A stretch of DNA of 64,000 bases from Fereydounia khargensis (taxonomy: Eukaryota > Basidiomycota > Ustilaginomycetes > Urocystidales > Fereydouniaceae), in contig JAOCZO010000011.1 of NCBI GenBank assembly GCA_026413255.1, positions 1 to 64,000 on the forward strand, read 5' to 3'. Made by a program: the position numbers and the translations under genes. Under the pieces are notes generated by a model. The model saw nothing but the letters and a program-made list of their open reading frames with translations. It did no database searches and was not told the DNA's origin. Of the stretch, positions 42,507 to 52,155 are shown one piece after another (positions within the stretch are counted from its first letter, which is position 1; the number at the start of each line of letters is the position of its first letter).

Positions 42507-43661
42507 TCAAAGCTCCTCCTTGGGGACCTGAATCTTGGCGGCAGGGCCGCCGGAGCCGCCCTTTCCGGTGAGCGGGTTCCACTTGGCCTCGTAGCTGGCG
42601 GACATGTTGACGCCGACGGTGACGTAGCCGATGAGGCCGTCCGTGACGACGCCGCCGAGCTTCTCAATGTCGAACGTGGGCATGTAGCCGTTCTCGAACG
42701 AGTTCTGGTAGATCTGCAGGCTGTCTTCCCAGTTTCGGGTCCTTCCTCGGCCGGGAAGGTCACGGATGGGGTTGAGGCTGTAAGGCCACAGCTTGTCGAT
42801 CTGCTCGTTGAGGCTGTCGTCAAAGAAGAACTGGCCGGTGTGTACCAGGTTGCCAGAGAGGAAGGTGCCGTTGGGAAGCGTCTCCCACTCGTTGTGGACC
42901 TTGATGTGTACGTGTGTCGCTCGTCCAGTGTAGTAACCGGGGAAGATGGAGGTAAAGTGGGCAACACCGTTCTTGTCGGTTGGCAGAGCTCCTCGTAGCC
43001 ATGTGTCCTCGTACACGGTTCGTGGGTAGGCAGAGAGGAGTCCCTTACGAGGACCGGTCTGAACTGGCACCTCGTCCTTGAGGTGCGGCGCGGGATCAGG
43101 GTGACCAGCGTAGTGGCCAGTGGCGTTCGCATGCCAGAGGTCGACAAGAATGTTGGGAACAGGCTCGCACGTCTCAATGTCAATCACACCAACGTCCATC
43201 TGGAAGTGGAGACCAAGCTGCCACTCGGCCATATTGGATCGGATGGGGTGTCCCTCGGTGTGGTAGTATGGTCCCTCGGTCGTCTCTGGTGCGAGGACAC
43301 AGGTAGAGTTGCGGATCTTGCTCTCGACAACGGGGTCGCAGGCCATGATGCGCTTGCCATCCTGCTCCAGGCCCTGGATTCCCTTCTTGAGGGCCTCCTT
43401 GTCGATTCCGTGCGTCTCGAGGTACCCGTCGATGAATCGGTTCTGGTTGTCAATCGAGTCGCCGCCAAGCACCTTCTGGGCCCAGGAGCGCTTACGGGCA
43501 GCAGTGAAGGCAGCCACAGCAGGCGCACAGTGGTACGCAGCCGCCTGGCGGTCGAAGAAGGCGACAACCTCTTCTCGTGTCTCGGGACCGTGGGCGAGCG
43601 TGGAGGGCAGCAGGGCCGTGGCGACAGCCGCCGCGGATGCGATAGATGGGAGAAGCCTCAT
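42507..43661 (-). CDS. secreted intradiol ring-cleavage dioxygenase-like protein
   Basis: This single-exon protein has 384 residues. The N terminus MRLLPSIASAAAVATALLPS followed by TLAHG is a signal peptide. The dioxygenase core shows the Fe(III)-ligand landmarks of the family: a Tyr in TTEGPYYHTEG, LVDLWHANATGHYAG, a Tyr in SAYPRTVYEDTW, and two His in HVHIKVH. The enzymes open catechol rings between the hydroxyl groups using O2. Secreted fungal members exist whose substrates are probably plant phenolics or lignin fragments. The gene is divergent from the CMD-hydrolase fusion at 44600, which is consistent with an aromatic-degradation pair, although one product is secreted and the other has no signal peptide. 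Upstream codons before this ATG lack an in-frame ATG. A TATTTAT element lies about 107 bp upstream. Confidence 0.92.
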   Translation of the reverse strand: MRLLPSIASAAAVATALLPSTLAHGPETREEVVAFFDRQAAAYHCAPAVAAFTAARKRSWAQKVLGGDSIDNQNRFIDGYLETHGIDKEALKKGIQGLEQDGKRIMACDPVVESKIRNSTCVLAPETTEGPYYHTEGHPIRSNMAEWQLGLHFQMDVGVIDIETCEPVPNILVDLWHANATGHYAGHPDPAPHLKDEVPVQTGPRKGLLSAYPRTVYEDTWLRGALPTDKNGVAHFTSIFPGYYTGRATHVHIKVHNEWETLPNGTFLSGNLVHTGQFFFDDSLNEQIDKLWPYSLNPIRDLPGRGRTRNWEDSLQIYQNSFENGYMPTFDIEKLGGVVTDGLIGYVTVGVNMSASYEAKWNPLTGKGGSGGPAAKIQVPKEEL

Positions 43662-44599
43662 CGTCTTTCGGTTCAAAGGCGAGGGGCGGGGAGAGGGGTG
43701 GGAGTGGTACGTAGTTACAGTGAGAAGGAGAGGGGGAAGGGGGATGCGGGGTAAATGAGGAGGAGAATAAATACTTTCGTTGTACCTGCGCACCTTGAGC
43801 CTGATGGTTTGCACACAAACGAGCAAGCGAGAGAGAGACAGCGACAGGGAGACAGGGCAATGGTGGAGAATTCGAGCCCGAAACGGCTATCCGGATGAAA
43901 GTTCAGGACGGAGACCAAGCACGGACAGGAGAGGCAGCATGGAGGAGGAAGAGGACAGGGTAGGGTCATGCATGCATTTTTTTTCTGTTGCAATTGCAGC
44001 CTGTGGATAGGTGGAAGACAGCGAGGGAGATTGGGAGAGGGATAAGCTTTGATCCGGTCACATGGCGTACTGTGAAGGTACTGTGGTGTTCTGCCCCCGT
44101 CACCGTTACAAGTCCGAAATGGCAAAGATGTGGAGCGCGAGCAGTTGCCTACCAGAACGGACATGACGGCGCCGGAGGAGGAGGAGGAAGGGTGAAAGGG
44201 AGCGCGCTCTCCAGATCTACTGTAGAAGCAGAACGCAGAACTGAGCCGCTCTCGCTCTCCCTCTGCCTCTGCGCCTGCCGAGATTTCCGTGCAATCTGCG
44301 CCAGAAGAAGCCGCAGACGCAAACTGGAACACTGCAACACTGCAACACACTGACGCCCGCCCCGCCCGGGTAGAAATTCATCCGCGCCCAACTGCCCCGT
44401 TCTGCCCCGTTCTGGCCCGTGCTGCGTGTGGTGCTGCAGCCCAAACTGCTGAAAGTTATGCAACTACAGCACTACGCCAGACAGCCAGCTTCTCCGGCCC
44501 CGCCTTCCTCCACCTGGCACTCACTGGCTATCGGTGTGGATCGCTCCTGTCAAAGAGTCTTTCCTTTCCTCAACTCACCATCACACAACAAGAAGCAAC
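43662..44599. promoter_or_regulatory. shared divergent promoter, dioxygenase and CMD-hydrolase
   Basis: A 938-bp region separates two divergently transcribed genes with related predicted functions, so coordinated control from here is plausible. It carries TATTTAT (minus strand, 43768-43774), a GAGGAGGAGG stretch near 44177, a CACTGCAACA duplication near 44330-44350 and TGCCCCGTTC repeated near 44390-44412. No gene lies within it. Confidence 0.5.
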
Positions 44600-46161
44600 A
44601 TGCCTCGTATCCCGTACCGCTACCCACCCAAGGGCATCGACCCCATCGCTGATGCCATTCGAGAGCGACGAGGACCCGAACGTGGCCTGACGCCTCTCGA
44701 CGGCTCGCTGCTCAACGCCCCCGCCATTGCCAATGGCTGGAACACGCTGCTTGGTGCCACCAGGACCAAGAACTCGATTCCTGACGACCTTCGTGAGCTT
44801 ATGGTACGTTGTCGCTCTGTGCCTCTGTCGTTGCTTCTACTCGTGAATGCTGATTCGCGCAAACCTTTGATACAAATCTCCCCCAGATTCTGCGCGTAGC
44901 GGCGATCAACAAGGCCAACTTTGAGTGGTTCCAGCACGAGCCCGTCGCTGTCAAAGCGGGAGTAACGACGCCCCAGCTCGCTGCCGTGCGTGACACCCGC
45001 GTCTCCCCGAGCACCTCTAGCGAGCTCAGCCCGCTGCAAAAGGCCGCGCTCGAGCTGACGGACAGCATGACGCGCAACGTCAAGGTGCCGGACTCGGTCT
45101 TTGACCGCGTCAAGGCCGAGTTTGCCAAGCAGGTCCAGGACGATTCCGAGCAGGTCAACCGCAAGATGGCAGAGACCACGCTCACCATCGCCGTGTACAA
45201 CATGGTATCGCGTTTCCTGGTTGCGTTTGACGTCGACGACCGCGCTAACCTCGAGTGCCCGCGTCCCCATGGTGCCGAGCACGTCGTCGACCCGCCACAT
45301 CTCGACCTTCACTCGCCCGCCTCGGGAGCCAGCAGCTCGGCTGGTCGAGGACTCGTCCAGCTTCCCGACGGACAGCAGCTCTCTACCCGCGTGCACTTCC
45401 ACAGCATGTCTGCCCCCTGGATCGTGCTCGTCAACTCGCTCATGACCAACCTTACCATGTGGGACTGGGTGCTCCCCGAGCTCACCACGCGCTTCAACGT
45501 TCTCTCCTATGACCAGCGTGGCCACGGCGCCTCCTCAGTCCCCGCAGAGCCGTGCACCATCGCGCAGCTTTCCGACGACGTTGCCTTCCTCCTGGACGGC
45601 ATCGGAGTCAAGAAGGCGTACGCAGTCATTGGCGTTTCTCAGGGAGGTGCCACGGCGCTTTCGTTTGCTCTGCGACACCCAGACCGCTACGAGCGCCTCG
45701 TCGCGTGCGACACACAGCCTGCCTCCCCGGAAGCCAACAGGAAGGCGTGGGATGAGCGCATCGAGCTCGCACGCGCAGAGGGCATGTCGGCCCTGGCCCA
45801 AGTCACCGTGCCTCGCTGGTACGGTCCCGGCTCAGCGGCATCCCCGTCCTGTCGGCAGACAACAGAGGCCATGGTGCGCGACACGCAGCTCGAGGGCTTT
45901 ATCGCCGGCGCACGCGCGCTGCAGGACTACAACCTGATTGATGCTGGGATTGTCGATGGATTCGCCAAGGGCGGAAAGAAGCACCTCCTCGTCGCGGGAC
46001 AGGCAGACGGAAAGCTCCCAGAGACGCTGTGTGCTTTTGCTGACAAGCTCGCGGGCGCTGGTGCGGATGCGAGCTTCGTCGCCATCCCCGACGCGGGTCA
46101 CCTGCCCATGTGTGACAACCCGCAGGCGTGGCTTGAGCCTGTGCTCGAGTTCCTCAAGTAG
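44600..46161 (+). CDS. fusion of carboxymuconolactone-decarboxylase domain and 3-oxoadipate enol-lactone hydrolase
   Basis: Two exons (44600-44803 and 44887-46161) give 492 residues. Residues about 1-200 belong to the CMD/AhpD-like family: NAPAIANGWNTLLGATRTKN, IPDDLRELMILRVAAINKAN, FEWFQHEPVAVKAGV and TLTIAVYNMVSRFLVAFDVD. Residues about 255-490 are an alpha/beta hydrolase of PcaD type: WIVLVNSLMTNLTMWDWVLP, LSYDQRGHGASS, nucleophile elbow GVSQGGATAL, and the catalytic His in DAGHLPMCDNP. Together they could perform the last steps to 3-oxoadipate in aromatic catabolism. Bacterial PcaL is, to my knowledge, hydrolase-first; here the order is reversed. No signal peptide is visible, so the protein is probably cytosolic. 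Confidence 0.9.
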
Positions 46162-46800
46162 ACGGACTTGCTAGCCAGTCGTCCGGCTTGGAATGTATAT
46201 TGATCGCCGCATATGCTCTCATCTGTGATAACGTCTGAGCCGAGCGTGTGTATGAGAGTGAACGTGCTTCACAACCTGGCTCTGGCCCTGGCCCTGGCCC
46301 TCTGCTTGCATTGCATTGAAGATTGTGGACCCTGAATCTGGTTTCGACTCGAATTGAGAATAAGGTCGGGCCCGACGCGACAAGCTATTAATTACGTAAT
46401 ATTGACTGCAACTGGAGAGCCTGTGAGCGACTTTGGGGAACTATAGTTTTGAATGAAAGCACGTGACTCTCCCATAGCCTGGTCGAGTGCAAAATTTCAA
46501 ACTTCGGCCGTGAATGCATTGCCTGCTCTAGTGAGTTTGGCGGGACCGTTGGGAGGTTTGGTTGGGTGGGGCTCTGCGCGAAAGAGGAGAGAAGGAGTCA
46601 GGAAGTGAGCAGGCGGCTCAAGCAGGGCAAACAGGCGGCAGAGAGGGAGACAGCAACGCAGACAGAGCCTCTGAGTGCGTGACCCTAGCCAAGCCAGGCG
46701 CAGCGCAGCCAGCCAGCCAGACAGAGAGAACGTTGTCGAGATCATCGTTTCTAAGCTCCTTCCTCACGGTCCTCGATCCACCTCAAGCAACTTATCAAAG
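46162..46800. other. promoter region of RPL17
   Basis: About 640 bp. It holds a CTGGCC repeat (about 46279-46302), AT-rich DNA near 46385-46400 that may end the previous transcript, and a purine-rich segment then CAGCCAGC repeats before the start codon. No gene was seen. Confidence 0.5.
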
Positions 46801-48053
46801 ATGGTAAGTACACCAATCAGCCAGCCAGCTCGAGCACGACACTCGCCGCGACACGACAGGACCGTCATGCTGATCTGATTCCGTTCACCTTCCGCGCCAA
46901 CCCAGGTCCGATACGCTTTCGACGACGCCAAGTTTGGCGAGAAGACCGCCAAGTCTCGCGGCCAGTACATCCGTGTTCACTTCAAGAACACCCGCGAGAC
47001 CGCCGCCGCCATCTCGGGCATGAAGCTCCAGAAGGCTTACGCTTACCTCGGCAACGTTGTTGAGCACAAGCAGGCTATCCCCTTCCGCCGCTTCAACGGC
47101 GGTGTTGGCCGCACTGCTCAGGCTAAGGAGTTCAAGACCACCCAGGGTAAGTAGATACCTTGACTCAGTACAACACATGCACAACAATCGCACCATCAGC
47201 AACGAGGACAATGGCAGCGATATGGATAGGATAACATTCACACACAACACGAGAGAATCGCACCATCAGCATATCAATACCAACACCAACGGCAACAGAG
47301 TGACGGATAGAGGGGCTAAAGACGGGATGGGGTTGGATGGGTGGAACGGGCATGGCAAAGCGACGGCGATGATCAACCGATACCAACAACCTAGGATGCA
47401 TTCACATTCGCAATTACCGGACAGCATTCCACATACGATCACATTCGCCTTCGACAATCAGCTGTGTTCCAACAACCACCACATTTTTGGATCTAGGACT
47501 CGGTGTGGGATGGATAGAGGAGATCTCTGGAAGGAGCTTGAGGAGGTCTAGGGTTGCGAGTGGTTGGGGTCGACACACGGGGACTACATCACGACACAAC
47601 TATCTTGGCCTTCGCCTATCCTACTCCAATCGCTGCCAGAGTCTCTCGTGCTGTCACAACACTGCTGAACGACGACGACGAACTCGCACTGACCCGCTTT
47701 ATCACCCTTTGTTTCAAATAGCCCGATGGCCCGTCAAGTCGGTCAAGTTCGTCCTTTCCTTGCTCAAGAACGCTGAGGCGAACGCGGAGGCCAAGGGACT
47801 CGAGACTTCCGAGCTCCTCATCAAGACGATCGTGATCCAGCAGGCGCCCAAGACCCGCCGCCGCACGTACCGTGCGCACGGTCGTATCAACGCCTACAAC
47901 GGCCACCCCGTTCACGCTGAGGTCCTCCTTGTCGAGCCCGCCTCGGAGGTCCCCAAGGCTACCACCACCGCCGTCGCTCGTCTTAACAAGCGCCAGCTCG
48001 CTGCCCGCCGTGTCGCCGCTGCCCGTGTCGCCAAGGCTACCCCCGCCGCATAA
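46801..48053 (+). CDS. RPL17: 60S ribosomal protein L17 (uL22)
   Basis: This is a large-subunit protein that lines the peptide exit tunnel. Three exons (46801-46803, 46906-47146, 47722-48053) give 191 residues. The sequence [60 protein letters not shown] and [20 protein letters not shown] is typical eukaryotic uL22. The first exon is only the ATG codon, as in the Ent3-like gene. The second intron is 575 bp, long for this window. The C-terminal tail is Ala/Arg-rich. Confidence 0.97.
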
Positions 48054-48567
48054 ACATCCCCCACTTTCTTCCTTTTCTTCTCTTCCGTTTATCCACCACA
48101 CCCACACACCAAAAATGTAACACCATTGAAAAATATGGCGAAACTTATGCATTCACCCACAATTTGGCCCACCCGCTTGCTGGCTACCGGTCTCGCTCTT
48201 GTTGTCGTTAACCTGGATGCCGATGCTCTAGTCTCCGTTTGCAGCTGTCTCTCATTTCTCGTCAGCAGTCAGATCATCTTGACATGAATCGGGCACACGG
48301 TTGGAGAAAAGATATCAGAGCGTCGAGTTGCGATTGATATTGATATACGGTATGCTTTGCAGTGTTGTGGGGAAGGGAATCAGGCTAAATACAAGAGGGG
48401 AGAAAGCAAGGGAGAGATAAAGTGCTCCGGGCACCGTTGGTTGTGTGTGCAAAAACATGCGCTGTGTCTATCCATATGATGCGGGGAGGGCGAGGAGAGG
48501 AGAGGAGAGAAAAGAGATACAGTCCGCGGTGTTATCGAATGGGTCCCGACAGTATACCGTTACAAAA
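48054..48567. other. convergent 3' intergenic region
   Basis: About 510 bp between the convergent 3' ends of RPL17 and the alpha/beta hydrolase gene. It is AT-richer and includes GGAGAGGAGAG purine repeats near 48490-48512. No gene was seen. Confidence 0.5.
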
Positions 48568-50255
48568 TTATGCACAAGAGCTGAGGAGCACTACGGCGAT
48601 GCTGGTCGCCACCACGAGTGCAGAGAGAGAAAGCTGTCCAGAGGGAAGCGTGCGGCCAGCTTGGCTCGACTCGGCGCGAGGCGACTTGACGCCAACGACA
48701 CCATTGCTGGGAGGCGCAGCAGCATCTGTCCCGTCGTCATTGTAGCCCTGGAGGAAGAGCGAGTAGACACCTGGGTCAGAGTTGATAATCTTCCAGTCCT
48801 GATGGCTCGTCTTGCCGATCCAATGGACCGAGCTGGTAGCAGGGAGCGTACCGTCCATCGTGGACCCAGGGAGGTAAGGTAGGACTCGCTCGGTCCAGTA
48901 AGCCATCTTGGAAACGTGGTGGCTGCCTTGGCAGTCTGAGGGACAGTCAGACACACCAGCCGTCTTGTCCCTTTCACCACAGAGATAGATAATGGTGCGG
49001 GAGAGGTAGCGAGAGAGGATCGCAGCTGGATCTGTCACCGGATTTGTGGCGTTGGTGACATAGTCGGGCAATGTGCCTCCGAGGCCGTACTTGTAGTCGT
49101 TATAGTTGTCCCGGCAGGTTCGCCCAGGACGAAGCGGCCGAGTGTCATTAAAGTAGACGAACGAGTTGGGACTGGATACCCAGTAGTTGACTCGGCTCTC
49201 ATCCTCGTCAGCCGGGCGGAAGGCGGCATACCGCTGGGTAAGTTGACCGCCAAGACTAAAGCCAGCAACAACGACCTTGGTTAGAACGGGGAAGCGGTTG
49301 CGGTCGAGGAAGTAGCCAACAGCAGCGTCCAGTGCATCAAAAGTACCGGTCTCGCCAACACCAGGCGGCTCAACGGCGGCGTCTCCCTGACCCCAGCCGC
49401 TATTTGCCCAGATGAGAACCTCGGAAGAGCTCTCAGGGATGCCGTCGGAAGCTGCGTCGGCACGCTTCTCGATGGCGTCCACGCTCGAGTGGTGACGGGA
49501 AGCGCGCACCTGAAGACGATGAGAGGTGCACGCAGTGCTGATGGGGCCAAGCGCTCTCTTGGCAGGAGAGGTGGAGGATGATTCGCTGCTGCGGGTATTG
49601 CGGGAACGGGCAGAGCTGGTGCTCTCCTCCTCAGCCAGGCGGTTGCGGTCTGAGCTGCGGCTGCGGGTGGATGTGGCGGTGCTCGACGCGGAGGAGGAGG
49701 AGGAAGACGACGGAGTGGGAACGGGTGCGAGCGTGAAGGGATAGGCACCATAGTCATCCGTGATGAAGAATTGTGGGGCCATAACGAGGATCTCTTCTCG
49801 CTTTACGGTACCACCTTGAGCAGCACGGTTTGCGGCGAGATCGGCGTAGAGCCACTGGTTCCAAGCATCGCGGTTGTCGCCGTGGATCTGAATGACGACA
49901 CGCTTGATCTTGGTAGGATCATACTGCGCATCAATGTAGTGGAGCTGCAGAGTTGTATGGACCAAAGCACAAAGCTGATCAGTATCCGATGCATCGAAGC
50001 GAGAAGAGGAAGAAGCAGACATACCAATGTGCCTTTCCCATTGACGACGATAGTCGAGTTGTCGATGGATGCTCCAGCTACTTCGGGAAGCGAGCTCCAG
50101 CCGGTCGCTGCACTTGAGGTGCCTCCAGGATATACGCCAGGATCAAGGTCTGCACTGGACTGAGCAGATACCGGATCTGTTGATGTGAGGGCACAGATGG
50201 CGAGGCTGAGGGCGGTGAGACGCCGAGCCCATGAGGGTATTGTTGAAAGCTTCAT
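48568..50255 (-). CDS. secreted, probably GPI-anchored alpha/beta-hydrolase-fold protein
   Basis: Two exons (50255-50025 and 49944-48568) give 535 residues. The N terminus (MKLSTIPSWARRLTALSLAI, then cleavage near SAQSS) is a signal peptide. The fold is suggested by the strand RVVIQIHGDNRDAWNQW and the nucleophile elbow VVVAGFSLGGQLTQRYA (GFSLGG). VHWIGKTSHQDWKII supplies a candidate catalytic His, and CPSDCQGSHHVSKM may be disulfide-stabilised. A 60-residue Ser/Arg-rich insert (SSSSSSSASSTATSTRSRSS onward) interrupts the N-terminal part of the fold. The C terminus (SGQLSLSALVVATSIAVVLL, then SSCA) is a typical GPI-attachment tail. The substrate is unknown; esterase-like activity is inferred from the fold. 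Confidence 0.85.
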
Positions 50256-52155
50256 CGAGACTGAAAGGAAAGCCGGTTTCGCTTGTCTTGGGGGTGAGTC
50301 GTCGAGGAGGGAGTGGTGGTGATGGTGATGGGGATGGTGGTAGTGATTGGATTACTCGCTTCGCCGTCGCTCCATTGGTAGGCGATAGGAGATGAAGGCG
50401 GAGGTTGACTTGTCGGCGGAAGACCGAGATGTGAGGAAAGATGATAGAAAGCTCGAGATGCCGGGAGTGTCAGTCTCGCAGCAAGAGACGCAGCAAGTCG
50501 GAATACCGTCGAGGAGGACTGAGAGTGCGGCTTGTCGGAGCGGGGCTGAAGAGGGCTGAAGGCAATACTTGCTGCTTGTTGATTACTGCTTGCTGCGGTT
50601 GGTTGTGTGCCGACGGCAGATAGGTGGGGGTAAGATGAAAGAGAGGAAAGGAGCTGGTATTCTGTTGGTACAGTGAGCAAGCGACGATGATTGTTCAAGC
50701 TGTGCCGACTCGACTGGATTCTAGCGTATCAGCTGGCAGACCAAAGGCAGACAGGAATGCATGCATGCGAGTGAGTGAGTGAAGTGAAATCAGCGAGCGC
50801 CAGTCGAGTGATGCAGCGATGAGTGACAGTTGGCCGGTGCTGTGAGAGCTCAGCTGAACTCGAACGTGCCAGGAAAGAGATGCAAGTCGGAGGGGCATCG
50901 AGAGTCTCAGCGTCACCGAGACGCTAGACCAGACTCGGCTTGCGAGGGAAAATCCCAGTCAGCGCCTGGATGCTGGGAGATCACCAAATTACGCATTCGC
51001 ACTGTTTCATGCACCCTGCCGAAGCTCCGAGCCCAGTTCCCCCTCAGAGCTTGGCCGACAAGCCGCTCGCGTTGCATTGTGGCCGAAGGGCGCGTCTCTC
51101 TTTAGCGCTCGCTGCTCTTTGGAATCGAAAGAAAACGGAAAACCCTGCAGCGAACATGCTTTGGGGGAACGAGAGCCAAGCCAGCCAACGCTAGCCAGCG
51201 AGCCAACCAGCCAGCGAGCCAACCAGCCAGCGAGCCGATTATAGCGGCAGCCTCCTCTCTTCGAGTCCCCCTTTCGACTGTTTGGTGATGCTATTTTCGA
51301 TGTCAAAGGGCACCCACCACCCACCATTGTCCGATTCAGCAGTGGAGACACCTCGCCCTGTACCGTCCGAGTAGAGTGCTACGATGCTTGAAGTCGGCTG
51401 GAAGAGCAACTTTGCCTCATTTCGTTTGAAACTGACCTGGATGAAAGGGAAGAATAGAGAAATGCAAGTGCACGTGTTTTGCCCCCATCTCACTTGCTCA
51501 GTTCCTGCCAAGATCGACTCAACACCATCCCGCACCCGTGAAAAAATAGCACAAAAATATGACAAGCCGAATTCGGATACAGTCCGTGGAAGAACGGATG
51601 TTGACCAGCTCTAAAGTATCGCCATCAACATCCGGAGCAACGGTAGCTAGATAAGCCTTCTGTGAGCGGTCCGGAGCAAGCCAACCACGGCTCGTTCTTT
51701 TCCGCGTTCCGAGCCAAGCAAGCGCAGCGCCCTAAATTTTTGTGATTTTGTGGGTTTTTTTTTTTTTTTTTTCCTGGTGACTGGGGCTGTTCAGGGTGCG
51801 TGCGTGAGTGTCGGATCGCGGCAACAGGCTGGCTTGGCTGGCTGGCTGGCGGGCTGGACGGGGGCGCATGTCCAATGTCAAAACACTGGAACTGTCGGGT
51901 GCCAATACTCCGCTGTGGCTTCTCCACTCACTCTCCCTCGACCTGAATCACATCAAACCTAACCTGCCTTTCCTTCCCGACACCTTTTCCCTCCTTCTGC
52001 TGCTTTCGGCCTCACTGTAACATCACATCACATCAAATCACACCCAACTGACTGGCGCCAGCAACGCACCGCGTTGACCTGTCCGCGCGCAGCAGCTCCT
52101 TCCCTCTCTTTCATCCACTACCACCACCACCACCACCACCACAACCTGGCCCACA
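50256..52155. other. 1.9-kb divergent intergenic region
   Basis: This region lies between the alpha/beta hydrolase (minus) and BRF1 (plus). It holds GGTGATGG-type repeats (50310-50340), a CAGCGAGCCAACCAGC tandem repeat (about 51190-51237), a T run at about 51757-51772 and an ACC trinucleotide run (52118-52141) just before BRF1. No credible gene was seen on either strand. Confidence 0.55.
51190..51237. repeat. 18-bp tandem repeat
   Basis: The unit CCAGCGAGCCAACCAGC recurs about three times. Confidence 0.75.

Noticed and set aside
44620-45525. 301-codon minus-strand frame over the CMD-hydrolase gene
   Set aside because: Antisense shadow; the plus-strand reading has two recognised domains and a supported intron.
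47147-47721. Possible snoRNA in the RPL17 intron
   Set aside because: A GATGATC resembling box C occurs, but no matching box D at a sensible distance or terminal stem could be seen.
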